From Streptomyces sp. NBC_00259 (GTDB lineage Bacteria > Actinomycetota > Actinomycetes > Streptomycetales > Streptomycetaceae), in assembly GCF_036181745.1 (NCBI RefSeq), contig NZ_CP108080.1:1488001-1552000 (forward strand): a stretch of DNA of 64,000 nucleotides. The letters are read 5' to 3'. Position 1 is the stretch's first letter. Every line of letters starts with the position of its first letter. The notes beneath the pieces were generated by a model. That model was not told the origin of the DNA, searched no databases, and was given only the letters and a program-made list of their open reading frames with translations. This document shows positions 7,746 through 18,280 of this stretch, piece after piece. Made by a program: the position numbers and the translations under genes.

Positions 7746-8768
7746 ATGAGCTCAGTCCACCCCCCGGGCCTCGATCCCGAAGCGCTGCGCGGCCATCTGG
7801 AGCGCGAGCGGCCGGGCCTGGTGAGCGGACCGCTGAGCGCCCGGTTGATCCAGGGCGGCCGTTCGAACCTCACCTACGCCGTCACCGACGGCACCCACCG
7901 GTGGGTGGTCCGCCGGCCGCCGCTCGGGCATGTGCTCGCCACCGCCCATGACATGAAGCGTGAGCACCGGGTCATCAGCGCGCTGCACCCCACGGCCGTG
8001 CCGGTGCCCGAGCCGGTGCTGCTGTGCGAGGACGAGTCCGTGCTCGGTGCGCCGTTCTACGTCATGGAGTTCGTCGAGGGCACTCCGTACCGTACGGCCG
8101 AGCAGCTCGCCCCGCTCGGGCCCGAGCGCACCCGCAACGCCCTGCTCGGCCTCGTCGACACGCTCGTCGAACTGCACGCCGTGGACCCCGGATCGGTGGG
8201 CCTCGGCGACTTCGGCCGCCCTGAGGGCTTCCTCGACCGGCAGCTGCGCCGCTGGGGCAAGCAGCTCGACGCCTCCCGGGGCCGCGACCTCGCCGGGATC
8301 GACGAGCTGCACGCCGCCCTCGGCCGCGCGCTGCCCACCTCCCCGGCGCCCGCCGTCATCCACGGCGACTACCGCCTCGACAACGTCCTGGTCGGCGACG
8401 ACGACCGGATCAGGGCGATCCTCGACTGGGAGATGTCGACGCTCGGCGATCCGCTCACCGACGTCGGACTGCTGGTGATGTACAGCCAGAAGCTGGAGCT
8501 GCCCGACTCCCCCATCAGCACGACCGCGGGGGCCGCGGGCCATCCGGACTCCGCCGAACTGGTCGAGCGCTACGCCGCCCGGTCCGGCCGGGACGTCTCC
8601 GCCATCTCCTGGTACACGGCGTTCGCCTGGTTCAAGCTCGCCGTGATCCTGGAGGGCATCCACTACCGCTACACCCTCGGCCAGACCGTCGGCGCCGGCT
8701 TCGACCGGATCGGCGATCTCGTCCCCGTTTTCATCGAGCACGGCCTCACCACTCTCCAGGAAGGCTGA
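7746..8768 (+). CDS. Phosphotransferase family protein (APH-like, ACAD10/11 kinase-domain type)
   Basis: 340 residues from ATG 7746, chosen over an in-frame ATG at 7707 because GGAGG lies six bases upstream. It has the aminoglycoside-phosphotransferase fold: IHGDYRLDNVLV (catalytic loop) and ILDWEMSTLGDP (Mg-binding Asp) near residues 204-235. This subfamily matches the kinase domain of eukaryotic ACAD10/ACAD11, which phosphorylates 4-hydroxyacyl-CoA before elimination. The next gene, seven bases on, is an acyl-CoA dehydrogenase of the matching type, so the pair probably acts together in breakdown of hydroxylated or odd fatty acids. That role is inferred from family and context. Confidence 0.85.
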   Translation: MSSVHPPGLDPEALRGHLERERPGLVSGPLSARLIQGGRSNLTYAVTDGTHRWVVRRPPLGHVLATAHDMKREHRVISALHPTAVPVPEPVLLCEDESVLGAPFYVMEFVEGTPYRTAEQLAPLGPERTRNALLGLVDTLVELHAVDPGSVGLGDFGRPEGFLDRQLRRWGKQLDASRGRDLAGIDELHAALGRALPTSPAPAVIHGDYRLDNVLVGDDDRIRAILDWEMSTLGDPLTDVGLLVMYSQKLELPDSPISTTAGAAGHPDSAELVERYAARSGRDVSAISWYTAFAWFKLAVILEGIHYRYTLGQTVGAGFDRIGDLVPVFIEHGLTTLQEG

Positions 8769-8775
8769 TCACCCC

Positions 8776-9990
<1,215 letters not shown>

Positions 9991-10010
9991 CCGTCCGGTA
10001 GCTGTGGGCC

Positions 10011-10037
10011 GTCCCGGGGCCTTCGCCGCCCCCGGAC
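10011..10037. terminator. Hairpin between convergent ACAD and TetR genes
   Basis: GTCCCGGGGC and GCCCCCGGAC pair with one mismatch around the loop CTTCGCC, between the ACAD stop (9990) and the TetR stop (10043). It could end transcription from both sides. There is no T-run, as is usual in high-GC actinomycetes. Confidence 0.5.
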
Positions 10038-10042
10038 CCCGG

Positions 10043-10636
10043 TCAGGGGCGCAGTGCCCTGAGCAGCAGGTCGGCGAGGTGGTCGGCGACCTGCTGCGGG
10101 GTCAGCGGTCCGTCCGGGCGGTACCAGGTGGACAGGTGGTGGACGGAGCCGAAGTGGTAGTCCACCACCAGGTCAGCGGGGGTCGCGTCGGAGAACACTC
10201 CGCTGTGCTGCCCCTCCTCGATGAGGGCGCGGAAGCGCTCGTGGTAGTGCCTGCGTTCCGCGCGGACCTGCTTGTTCTTCTCCGGGCTGAGGTGGTGCAT
10301 GGAGCGGAAGAAGATCGCCGCGTCGTCGAGGTTGTCGATCGTGGTCACGACGACGTCGGCGGCGGCGGACCGCAGCCGCTCCTCGACGGGCGCGTCCGCG
10401 TCCGCGAAGGCGTCGAGGCGCTCCTGCTGGAGCCTCAGCACCCGTGAGTAGACCTCCTGGAGGAGGTCCTCCTTGGAGCCGAAGTAGTGGTAGAGCGCGC
10501 CTTTGGTGACGCCGGCCGCCTCGACGATCTCCTGGACGGACGTGCGGTCGTACCCCTGCTCGGCGAAGAGCCGGGTGGCGGCGGCCAGCAGCCTCTGGGG
10601 GACGGGGGTGCCGTTCCCGTCCGTCGTCCTGGCCAT
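10043..10636 (-). CDS. TetR/AcrR family transcriptional regulator
   Basis: 197 residues. The N-terminal helix-turn-helix is clear: RLLAAATRLFAEQGYDRTSV, then AAGVTKGALYHYFGSKEDLL near residues 13-58. The rest is a helical ligand-binding domain, like regulators of fatty-acid and acyl-CoA genes (KstR2/FadR type). I chose the ATG at 10634-10636 over a GTG three codons earlier because AAAGGCGG sits at proper spacing. The gene is 47 bases after an acyl-CoA ligase gene in the same operon, whose promoter carries a palindrome shared with the neighbouring ACAD operon. It is therefore a likely local repressor released by an acyl-CoA; the ligand is inferred. Confidence 0.87.
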   Translation of the reverse strand: MARTTDGNGTPVPQRLLAAATRLFAEQGYDRTSVQEIVEAAGVTKGALYHYFGSKEDLLQEVYSRVLRLQQERLDAFADADAPVEERLRSAAADVVVTTIDNLDDAAIFFRSMHHLSPEKNKQVRAERRHYHERFRALIEEGQHSGVFSDATPADLVVDYHFGSVHHLSTWYRPDGPLTPQQVADHLADLLLRALRP

Positions 10637-10683
10637 TGCCGCCACCCGCCTTTCGCTCGGAATCGACTTCTCGTTCCTCGTGT

Positions 10684-12339
10684 CTACGACCGGGAACGCA
10701 GTTCCCGCCTGAGGATCTTCCCACTAGTCGTCTTCGGCAGCTCGTCCAGGATCTCGACCTGCCGTGGGTACTTGTACGCCGCGAGGCGGTCCGCGCAGTA
10801 TCCGGCGAGTTCGTCGGGCCCGACGGAGGCGCCCGGGCGGAGGCTGACGTACGCCTTCACGGTCTCACCGCGGTAGGAGTGCGGGACGCCGACGACGGCC
10901 GCCTCGCGGATCGCGGGATGGGTGTAGAGGACGTCCTCGACCTCACGCGGCCAGACCTTGAAGCCCGAGGCGTTGATCATGTCCTTCTTGCGGTCGACGA
11001 CGTACAGCCAGCCGTCGGCGTCCATGAAGCCGATGTCCCCGGTGCGCAGCTCGCCCTCGGGGAAGGCGGTGGCGGTGGCGTCGGGCAGCTGCCAGTAGCC
11101 GGGCACGACCTGCGGTCCGCGGACGGCGATCTCGCCGTGCTCGCCGAAGGGCACCTCGTCACCGCTGTCGTCGAGGATCCGTACGACCGTGTCGGGGCCG
11201 GGGATGCCGACGGAGAGGGTGCCGGAGGCCGGGTCGACCGGGGCCTCGCGCTCCGGGGGTACGGACGCGCAGGGCGCGGTGCATTCGGTGAGTCCGTAGC
11301 CGTTGCGGATGTACGGGCCGAGGCTCGCGCGGAACTTCTCGACGAGGGCCGGCGGCACGGGCGCGCCGCCGGAGGATATGACGTCGAAGGAGGCGAAGTG
11401 GCCGGGGGTGACGGCGGGGTGGGCGGCCAGCGCCATGAAGGCGGTGGAGGGGCCGACGGTGTAGGCGGGCCGGTGCTCGGCGAAGGCGTCGAGCACGACG
11501 CCGGCGTCGAAGCGGTAGGCGAGGGCGAGGGTGCCGGCGTTGGCGACGCAGGCGGCGAGCTGGCAGACCATGCCGGTGATGTGGAAGAGCGGGGCGAGGG
11601 CGAAGTAGCAGGCGCCTTCGGGGACGGGGTGGCCGGTGCGCTGGCGTTCGGCGTTGTAGGTGATGCCGCCGTGCAGGTTCATGGCGCCCTTGGGGGTGCC
11701 GCTGGTGCCGGAGGTGTAGCTGATCAACGCCACGTCGGCGGCGCCGAGTTCACGGCCCTCGGGTGCGGCCAGGCCGGCCCGGGCGGCGGTGAGGAGGTCG
11801 TCGGTGTCGTGGGGCGCGGGCAGCCGTTCGAAGCCGAGGACGCGGTTGTCGTCGCGGGACTGCAGGTCCAGTTCGCAGGCGGTGACGGCGAACCGCAGGG
11901 GCGAGGCCCCGGCACTCTCGCGCAGATACGTCTCCCAGGCGCGGTCCGAGCAGATCAGCGCCGTCGCGCCCGAGTCCTTGAGGACGTGGGCGACCTCGGA
12001 GGACTTGTACATGGGGTTGAGCGGGACGACGGTGGCCCCGGCCTTCCAGGCGCCGAGGAGGGCGAGCACGAAGTGCGGGGTGTTCTGGAGCATGAGCGCG
12101 ACCCGGTCGCCGCGTGCGATGCCGCGGGCCGCGAGGGTGCCGGCGACGGAGTCGGACAGCTCGTCCGTCTCGCGGTAGCTGAGGCGTCCGTCGAAGTAGG
12201 CGAGGGCGGTGTGGTCCGGGGCCCGTTCGACGGCGGCGCGGAAGGAGTGCACGACGGTCGCGGGAGGGCGCACGGGTGCCCGCTGGGCTTCGGTGAGCTG
12301 GGAGAGCCAGGGCCGGGCCGCGTAGGGGGACGCGCTCAC
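10684..12339 (-). CDS. Acyl-CoA ligase (AMP-forming)
   Basis: 551 residues. This ANL-superfamily adenylating enzyme makes acyl-AMP and then acyl-CoA. Motifs: ISYTSGTSGTPKGA (P-loop, about 200-213), NGYGLTECTA, RTGDIGFMDADGWLYVVDRKKDMI, and the C-terminal lysine motif PKTTSGKILRREL. Fatty or aromatic acids are possible substrates; the sequence does not decide. The start is GTG 12337-12339, overlapping the SDR stop by four bases (GTGA), so it is translationally coupled to the SDR. A much longer in-frame reading upstream is only a shadow over the SDR gene. The operon order is SDR, ligase, TetR. Confidence 0.88.
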   Translation of the reverse strand: MSASPYAARPWLSQLTEAQRAPVRPPATVVHSFRAAVERAPDHTALAYFDGRLSYRETDELSDSVAGTLAARGIARGDRVALMLQNTPHFVLALLGAWKAGATVVPLNPMYKSSEVAHVLKDSGATALICSDRAWETYLRESAGASPLRFAVTACELDLQSRDDNRVLGFERLPAPHDTDDLLTAARAGLAAPEGRELGAADVALISYTSGTSGTPKGAMNLHGGITYNAERQRTGHPVPEGACYFALAPLFHITGMVCQLAACVANAGTLALAYRFDAGVVLDAFAEHRPAYTVGPSTAFMALAAHPAVTPGHFASFDVISSGGAPVPPALVEKFRASLGPYIRNGYGLTECTAPCASVPPEREAPVDPASGTLSVGIPGPDTVVRILDDSGDEVPFGEHGEIAVRGPQVVPGYWQLPDATATAFPEGELRTGDIGFMDADGWLYVVDRKKDMINASGFKVWPREVEDVLYTHPAIREAAVVGVPHSYRGETVKAYVSLRPGASVGPDELAGYCADRLAAYKYPRQVEILDELPKTTSGKILRRELRSRS

Positions 12340-13100
12340 TCGCCGGCCTCTTCCCACTTCTGCTGGAGGTGGTTCATGCCGGCCAGCCAGCGGTCGGGCT
12401 CTGCGGCGCGGGCCTGGTGGAAGCCGGCGACCTCGGGGTGGGGAAGGATGAGGAAGCGGTCGGCCTCGATGCCTGCGAAGAGGGCGTCGGCGACGTCCTC
12501 GGGCTCGATGGCGCTGGGGGCGAGGACGAGTTCGCCGGCCGAACCGGCCGCGGTGAGCATGTCCGTACGGACGCCCTGCGGACAGATGGCGTGGACCTTC
12601 AGGCCTCGGTGACGGTAGGTCAGCGAGAGCCATTCGGCGAAGGCGAGCGCGCCGTGCTTGGTGACGCTGTACGGGGCCGCGCCGATCATGGTGAGCAGTC
12701 CGGCCGCGGAGACGGTGGAGACGAAGCGGCCGCTGCCGCGCTCCAGCCAGTGGGGCAGCAGGGTGCGCGCCGCCCGTACGTGTGCCATGACGTTGACGTC
12801 CCAGGCGGCGGCCCAGACGTCCTCACCGGCGAATCCGTCTCCGGGCGAGGCGAGTCCGGCGTTGGCGCAGTAGATGTCGACGGTGCCGCCGAGCGCGTCC
12901 CTGGCCTCCTCGACGACGGCGGACGCGTCGCCGGGGACGGCGAGGGCGCCGATCTCGTCGGCTATGGCCTTGGTCCTGCCGGGGTCGATGTCGTTGACGG
13001 CGACGCGTGCGCCCTCCGCCACGAAACGCCGGGCGAGGGCGGCGCCGATTCCGCCGCCCGCGCCGGTGACCACCACGTTCGCGCCCTGCACCGTGCTCAT
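12336..13100 (-). CDS. Short-chain dehydrogenase/reductase
   Basis: 254 residues. Classical SDR: TGAGGGIG (NAD(P) motif, about 11-18), NAG (about 85), STVSAAG with the catalytic Ser, and YSVTKHG with the Tyr and Lys. It would oxidise a hydroxy intermediate or reduce a keto one in the same route as the downstream ligase. The ATG at 13098-13100 (MSTVQGANVVVTGAGGG) is preceded by AGGCAGG; an in-frame earlier start would add nine unlikely residues. It is first in the operon SDR-ligase-TetR, with an operator 41 bases upstream. Confidence 0.88.
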   Translation of the reverse strand: MSTVQGANVVVTGAGGGIGAALARRFVAEGARVAVNDIDPGRTKAIADEIGALAVPGDASAVVEEARDALGGTVDIYCANAGLASPGDGFAGEDVWAAAWDVNVMAHVRAARTLLPHWLERGSGRFVSTVSAAGLLTMIGAAPYSVTKHGALAFAEWLSLTYRHRGLKVHAICPQGVRTDMLTAAGSAGELVLAPSAIEPEDVADALFAGIEADRFLILPHPEVAGFHQARAAEPDRWLAGMNHLQQKWEEAGE

Positions 13101-13141
13101 CGGACCTGCCTCTCCGTTGCGGCTCACTCAAGACGGCAGAC

Positions 13142-13157
13142 TAACCAGTCGGTATGT
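13142..13157 (-). promoter_or_regulatory. TetR-type operator before the SDR/ligase/TetR operon
   Basis: Read on the operon's strand this is ACATACCGACTGGTTA. The first 14 bases are identical to the site at 7685-7698. It lies about 41 bases upstream of the SDR start, in the divergent region shared with namZ. The identity suggests that the TetR encoded at the end of this operon binds both sites. Confidence 0.6.
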
Positions 13158-13268
13158 GCCCACGGAAGAGGGTCGTGGCGAACCGTGGCGTCCGGCACGT
13201 TCCGCGCGGCCGGAGCCCGCGCTACCGTGCGTGGCCATGACAGATGTAGCGATCACGGAGGTTGTGCG

Positions 13269-14519
13269 ATGAGCCTGTCCAGACGGGGTCTGCTGGCGGC
13301 GGGAGGCGCGGCCGGCGCCCTGGCCGCGACCGCCTCCGCCGTCTCACCCGCCGCGGCGCACGGCGGTCGGAGCCGGCTGCGCACCGGCTTCGAACGGCTC
13401 TCCGCCGACGGGTACCGGCTGCTGTCCGGCGAGCGGGTCGGCGTCGTCACCAACCCGACCGGCATCACCCGCGACGCCCGCCACATCGTCGACGTCATGC
13501 ACGCCGACGACCGGGTGGACCTCGTCGCCGTCTTCGGACCGGAGCACGGCTTCCGCGGCACCGCCCAGGCGGGCGGCTCCGAGGGCCGCTACGACGACCC
13601 CGCGACCGGACTGCCCGTGTACGACACGTACCTCAAGAGCGGACAGCCGCTCGCCGACATCTTCACCGCGTCCGGCGTCGGGACGATCGTGTTCGACATC
13701 CAGGACGCCGGTGCCCGCTTCTACACCTACATCTGGACGCTGTACGACTGCATGGAAGCGGCCGCGCTCGCGGGGAAGCGGCTGGTCGTGCTGGACCGGC
13801 CGAATCCGGTCACGGGGCGGGCGGCCCTCGGGCCGGTCCTGGACAAGGCGTTCGCGACCTTCGTGGGCCGTGAACCCATCGCCCAGGCCCACGGCATGAC
13901 CGTCGCCGAACTCGCCCGGCTCTTCAACGGCGAGTTCCTGGCCACGCCGGTGGAGCTGGACGTGGTCCCGATGTCGGGCTGGCGGCGTGACGAGTTCTAC
14001 GACGCGACCGGACTGCCCTGGGTGCCGCCGAGCCCCAACATGCCGACGCCGGACACCGCGCTCGTCTACTCCGGTACCTGTCTGTTCGAGGGCACGAACC
14101 TCTCCGAGGGCCGCGGCACCACCCGCCCGTTCGAACTGCTCGGCGCCGAGGGCATCGACCGGGCCTGGGCGGAGGCGGCGAACGCACTGGACCTGCCCGG
14201 AGTGCGGTTCAGGGAGGCGTACTTCGCGCCGACCTTCTCCAAGTTCCAGGGCAAGACCGTGGGGGGCGTGCAGCTGCACGTCCACGACCGGGACGTCTTC
14301 GACCCGGTCCGTACCGGCATCGGGCTGCTGGTGACGGCGAAGCGCAGCTGGAGCGGCTTCGCCTGGCGCTCCGACAACTGGATCGACAAACTCACGGGCT
14401 CCACACGGGTGCGCACGCTGATCGACGCGGGCGCCGGAACGGACGACGTCGTCGGGGCCTGGCAGCAGGACCTGGCCGCGTTCCGCGCGGTACGCCGGGA
14501 GTATCTGCTGTACCGGTGA
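13269..14519 (+). CDS. namZ: NamZ-type exo-beta-N-acetylmuramidase (DUF1343), Tat-exported
   Basis: 416 residues from ATG 13269, with GGAGG seven bases before it. The N-terminus MSLSRRGLLAAGGAAGALAA is a twin-arginine signal ending at an AxA-like site near residue 32, so the enzyme is exported folded. The body is DUF1343/NamZ (GVVTNPTGI, FGPEHGFRG, PVYDTY, FDIQDAGARFYTYIWTLY, RPNPVTG, SEGRGTTRPFE), a family whose characterised members release MurNAc from peptidoglycan ends. It probably takes part in muropeptide recycling. It is convergent with a secreted penicillin-acylase-like enzyme across a strong terminator. The gene name is by family. Confidence 0.85.
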   Translation: MSLSRRGLLAAGGAAGALAATASAVSPAAAHGGRSRLRTGFERLSADGYRLLSGERVGVVTNPTGITRDARHIVDVMHADDRVDLVAVFGPEHGFRGTAQAGGSEGRYDDPATGLPVYDTYLKSGQPLADIFTASGVGTIVFDIQDAGARFYTYIWTLYDCMEAAALAGKRLVVLDRPNPVTGRAALGPVLDKAFATFVGREPIAQAHGMTVAELARLFNGEFLATPVELDVVPMSGWRRDEFYDATGLPWVPPSPNMPTPDTALVYSGTCLFEGTNLSEGRGTTRPFELLGAEGIDRAWAEAANALDLPGVRFREAYFAPTFSKFQGKTVGGVQLHVHDRDVFDPVRTGIGLLVTAKRSWSGFAWRSDNWIDKLTGSTRVRTLIDAGAGTDDVVGAWQQDLAAFRAVRREYLLYR

Positions 14520-14524
14520 GGCGC

Positions 14525-14557
14525 GTGCCCTGCGGGGGCTCTCCCCCCGCAGGGCAC
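14525..14557. terminator. Strong bidirectional terminator between namZ and the acylase gene
   Basis: A perfect 14-bp stem (14525-14538 with 14544-14557, GTGCCCTGCGGGGG and its complement) closes on a 5-base loop CTCTC. It starts five bases after the namZ stop and ends eight bases before the convergent acylase stop, so it can terminate both. Confidence 0.85.
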
Positions 14558-14565
14558 GGTGCCGG

Positions 14566-17367
14566 CTACGGGCGGTGCGAGGGGAACTCGACGACCTGCT
14601 GGTACGTCGGGCGGTTCTGCCAGTGGACCGCCGGATGCGTGATGCCGCCCAGGGGACGGTGCACGAGGGCGTCGGCGCACCACTGGTCGCCGGCGCCGCA
14701 GGTGTCGTCGCCGGGATAGACCTCCGTCGCGGGCCGGGCCACGGCCTGCCCGAGCGTGGTCAGCAGCGCGTCACGGCAGGCGGTGAGCTGCCCGCCGCCG
14801 CAGTACGTCTTGGCCAGCGGGCCCCCGACCTGCTCCCCCAGCACCTGCCGCAGGTCCTTGTCGGTGAAGCCCCACCAGCCGTACTGGAACGCCGAGCCGC
14901 TGTGCCCGCCCGCCGGCCCGTGGTGGGCGGCCGGTGACTCGTCGACGGCGATGCTCGCCGTCAGCGACCGGTAGAGGTCGTCACCGAGACCCGGCCGGAA
15001 CTCGGCCTCCACCAGCAGCGGCCACCAGGCGTCCATGATCCGTACGGCGTCGGCGTGCCCGTAGGTGTGCGAGCCGGGTGAGGTCTCCTTGCGCTGTGAA
15101 CCGGCCGCGCGCCAGGAGTCGAGCTGCTGGATCGCGGTGTTCAGGCGGGGATCGGTGACCGGGCTGCTCCGCAGGATCCTCAGCAGCTCCGGCAGCAGCT
15201 GCTCCCCGCGCAGATCGGTGAGGCCCGCCTCCGCCATGGCCCGGGTGAGCGACGCCCGGGTCACGCCCCCGTCCGCGACGAGCTTCGCGACCCGGTCGTC
15301 GAGCAGATCGCCGCGGTGCACGGAACCGAAGCCGAAGCCCGCGGTGTTGTAGTCCGCGGCCTGCCGGTTGTTCCACGAGATGTAGTAGTCCTGGCCGCTG
15401 GAGCGCGGATGCTGCGCGAAGGGCGTGTACGCGGCGGTGTTGGCCGCCGGGTCGAAGCCCTGCCACTCGTAGGGCTGTTCCGCCTTCACGGGCAGGGCCG
15501 GATCGATGCCGGACGCCCGCACCGGGTTCATTCCGCTGTTGTAGTAGGCGGTGGTGCGGGAGTCCGCGTAGAACCAGTTGAAGGCGTAGTCGATGTGGTG
15601 GACGGCCTGCTGGAAGGAGGAGGCGTCCCTGACGTACGACGGGTCGTTGAGCATCTGGAAGCCGATGATCGAGTCGGCCTCGTGGCGGTAGGTGGAGCGC
15701 AGCGAGGTGTACGCGACGGGCTTGCCCGCGACGGTGGCGCGGTGGGTGACGATGCCGTACTTGGTGCGCCAGACCTGCATCCGGTAGGAGCCGGCCGCGG
15801 TCCCGTCGGCGACGGTGGGCTTCCAGGAGTTGCGCTTCTCCAGCTTCTCCATGGCGGTGCAGGTGCCCCGGTAGAGGTAGTGGGTGTCGTCATGGCACAG
15901 CTCGACGGCGTAGGTGTCGGTGATGTCCTGGGCGGCGGAGGTGGCGGACCAGGCGTAGTCCTGGCCGCGGCCCATCTGGACGTACATGCCGACACCGGCG
16001 AAGGCGACGCCGCGGGCGGAGATCCCGGGGCCCTGGAGCTCCTGGAGCATCAGCAGCTGGGGCGCGAAGTAGCCGGTCTGCGGGCCGAAGACGGCGACGG
16101 GGTGTCCGCTCGCGGTGTGGGCCCCCGAGACGAGCAGCGCGTTGGACATGCCGCGCTTCGGGTCGAGCGCGCCCGGCGGCAGGACGCCGTCGTCGTACAT
16201 GCCCTGCGCGGGCCTGAGGTTCGCCGGCGCGCGGACGGGGGCCTTGGCGCCGGTGACCGCCGAGCCGGTGCGGTCGTACACGAGCTGCTCGGGACGGACC
16301 GAGCCCGGGTCGGGCAGGGCCGTGCCACGCGGGTTCGCGGGCTTCTGCGCGTACGGGAAGGAGCTGCCGTCGTGGACGGTGAGGACGGCCTCGGGGTCGT
16401 TGCGCTGGCGGAACGACTCCCAGACCCTGGTGCCTTCGACGACGCCGTACTTCTGCTGGGCGGCCAGCAGGGAGAGGGCCGCCTGTACCTCGCCGCCGCC
16501 TCCGCCACCGAACTGGCCGCCGACGACGGAGGCGATGACGATCAGGTCGGTGAGCCGGAACGGCTGGATCTCGCCGGCGTTGGTGATCGAGTCGATGTGG
16601 CCGGTGAGGACGTACTCGCCGGGGAAGTAGCGGCCGTCCTTGGACTGCTGCCGGTAGGCGTTGATGCCGTCGACGTACGCCTGCGCGTCCGCCATGGCCT
16701 GCTCGCCGCGGGCGCCCTCGGTGCTGCGGATCCGGGCGATCTGGGCCTCGTAGTCGGCCTCGGTGTACGGGGCCTGGGGCCAGAACTGCTGCTCCATGCC
16801 CTGGTTGGCGAGCGCGCCGCCGGCGAACGAGGTCAGCTCGCCCCGTCCGATGTGCCGGAACAGGTCCATCATCCACAGCCGGTCCTGCGCGGCGGCGTAC
16901 CCGGCGCCGAACTCGGTGCCGTAGCGGGTGGTGCCCTTGATGTGGGGGACGCCGGTCTTCCTGTCGCGCGTGATGGTGACGTCGAGGCGTGGGGAGGTGA
17001 CGGATTCGGCCTGCCCGGCCGGGACGCCGAAGGAGGCGTCGTTGAAGAATTCGGTCAGTTTGGCGTCGGTCAGGCCGCCGTAGCCGCCCACCAGCGAGCC
17101 GTAGCGCCCGAGTTGGTCGGAGCTTTGGCCGGGCCGGGTGCCGAACACGCGGTGGGCGAGGATGTCGGCGAGCGTGGAGTTGCCGTTCTGCCCGGGCGGC
17201 AGGATGTCCGCGCACTGGCTCTGCCCCTGGTTCAGGCAGTGGTCGGCGACCGGTGCGGGTTCCTCGGCGGCGGCCTGCGGCAGCGGTGCCAGCAGGGCCG
17301 TTGCGAGTACGAGCGTCGCGCAGGCGGTTCTGATTCGTCCGGTGTGGCGTCCGGTGCGTCGTCGCAT
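14566..17367 (-). CDS. Penicillin acylase family protein, secreted Ntn hydrolase
   Basis: 933 residues. An N-terminal Sec signal peptide (RRRTGRHTGRIRT, then the hydrophobic ATLVLATALLAPLPQAAA) ends near residue 34. The family is made as one chain that cuts itself before a Ser nucleophile; here the candidate is Ser408 in RGMSNALLVSG, preceded by a 370-residue alpha part with YGTEFGAGYAAAQDRLWMMDLFR. The C-terminal part has typical beta-chain segments. Known members cleave penicillin side chains, acyl-homoserine lactones or cyclic lipopeptides; the substrate cannot be told. It may act in the wall or medium. It is divergent from the 17.6-kb gene and its stop faces namZ. Confidence 0.85.
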   Translation of the reverse strand: MRRRTGRHTGRIRTACATLVLATALLAPLPQAAAEEPAPVADHCLNQGQSQCADILPPGQNGNSTLADILAHRVFGTRPGQSSDQLGRYGSLVGGYGGLTDAKLTEFFNDASFGVPAGQAESVTSPRLDVTITRDRKTGVPHIKGTTRYGTEFGAGYAAAQDRLWMMDLFRHIGRGELTSFAGGALANQGMEQQFWPQAPYTEADYEAQIARIRSTEGARGEQAMADAQAYVDGINAYRQQSKDGRYFPGEYVLTGHIDSITNAGEIQPFRLTDLIVIASVVGGQFGGGGGGEVQAALSLLAAQQKYGVVEGTRVWESFRQRNDPEAVLTVHDGSSFPYAQKPANPRGTALPDPGSVRPEQLVYDRTGSAVTGAKAPVRAPANLRPAQGMYDDGVLPPGALDPKRGMSNALLVSGAHTASGHPVAVFGPQTGYFAPQLLMLQELQGPGISARGVAFAGVGMYVQMGRGQDYAWSATSAAQDITDTYAVELCHDDTHYLYRGTCTAMEKLEKRNSWKPTVADGTAAGSYRMQVWRTKYGIVTHRATVAGKPVAYTSLRSTYRHEADSIIGFQMLNDPSYVRDASSFQQAVHHIDYAFNWFYADSRTTAYYNSGMNPVRASGIDPALPVKAEQPYEWQGFDPAANTAAYTPFAQHPRSSGQDYYISWNNRQAADYNTAGFGFGSVHRGDLLDDRVAKLVADGGVTRASLTRAMAEAGLTDLRGEQLLPELLRILRSSPVTDPRLNTAIQQLDSWRAAGSQRKETSPGSHTYGHADAVRIMDAWWPLLVEAEFRPGLGDDLYRSLTASIAVDESPAAHHGPAGGHSGSAFQYGWWGFTDKDLRQVLGEQVGGPLAKTYCGGGQLTACRDALLTTLGQAVARPATEVYPGDDTCGAGDQWCADALVHRPLGGITHPAVHWQNRPTYQQVVEFPSHRP

Positions 17368-17599
17368 GGGGATCTCCTCGTCAGAGGCCGGTCCGGCGCA
17401 GGTTACTGGCGGTATGACTCATCGGTAAGATGAACAACCGTCACTTTTTCTGCATCGCTCCCACGTGTGGACCGGCTTGTTCCGCTCGGTGGTCCGCGTT
17501 CCGACGCATTTTCGAGGGAGCCGGATGGGGTAGTCGTACGTCCATTCCTCGACGCGGAAGTGCGAGCGACGATGTTCGAGCGACGGAGGTGGCAGTGCG

Positions 17600-18211
17600 A
17601 TGGCCGGTTTCCGGAGTCTTGCGAGACAGGTGCGCGACCCGCGGGGTGATCTGGCGCTGAGGCGCTACTCACTGCGCAAGTGCCTGGAGCGGTTCGCCCC
17701 TTACGGGCACCGGGCGACCTGGGACCATCTGTGTTCCCGGCATGGATTCGGGCCCGACGACCGGGAGCCCGATCCGGCGCGGCTGGTGGCCGCGCTCGAC
17801 GAGTTGGAGGAGGCGCGGGCCGTGTGGCTCGCGTACGAGAAGAGTTTCGCGGAGCGGCGCAGGCGCGAGAAGCACGACGGGCTGCGGCGGCCGGGGTCGA
17901 TCGACGACTGGCACCGGCGCACCTGGGGCGGCAACGGCATCGCCCGGTGCGACAACCCGAGGGTGCATCCGTCGGATCCGCTGGGTGAGGTGCTGCGCCG
18001 GCTGATCGCCGCCCTGGGTGCGGCGCCCGCGGCGGCCTGTCCGGTGTGCGCGGGCCGCCGGATCGTGTGGCGGCAGGATCTTCACAACGAGCCGTGGTTC
18101 GGACCGGTCTGCACGGGGTGCGGGGTCGTGGTCCCCCAGCCGGTGCTGACGAACGACGCGCTGCGGGCCGCCAAGCGGGTGCGCGGCTGGGAACTGGCCT
18201 CGGTGGCGTAG
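17600..18211 (+). CDS. Hypothetical protein with C-terminal zinc-ribbon-like cysteines
   Basis: 203 residues; ATG 17600 follows GGAGG by ten bases. I do not recognise the family. The N-terminal half is charged and helical (RRYSLRKCLERFAPYGHRATW, RARLVAALDELEEARAVWLAYEKSFAERRRREK). The C-terminal part contains CPVCAGRRIVW, then CTGCGVVVPQPVL about 22 residues later, a CxxC-x(n)-CxxC pair fit for zinc. Third-position G/C is strong, so it is a real gene. It stands alone between a divergent acylase and the BKACE gene. The role is unknown; DNA or RNA binding is only a guess. Confidence 0.75.
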   Translation: MAGFRSLARQVRDPRGDLALRRYSLRKCLERFAPYGHRATWDHLCSRHGFGPDDREPDPARLVAALDELEEARAVWLAYEKSFAERRRREKHDGLRRPGSIDDWHRRTWGGNGIARCDNPRVHPSDPLGEVLRRLIAALGAAPAAACPVCAGRRIVWRQDLHNEPWFGPVCTGCGVVVPQPVLTNDALRAAKRVRGWELASVA

Positions 18212-18280
18212 CGCGATGCGCGCGGGGGCCGGTCGTCGGCCGTGGAGCCGCGGGCCCCCCGTCGTCGATGGCGCCACGCG

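Noticed and set aside
15316..17433. Open frame of 705 codons on the + strand over the penicillin-acylase gene
   Set aside because: It lies opposite a gene with full family motifs; its protein is Gly/Val/Ala/Arg filler with no domain, as expected in high-GC antisense frames.
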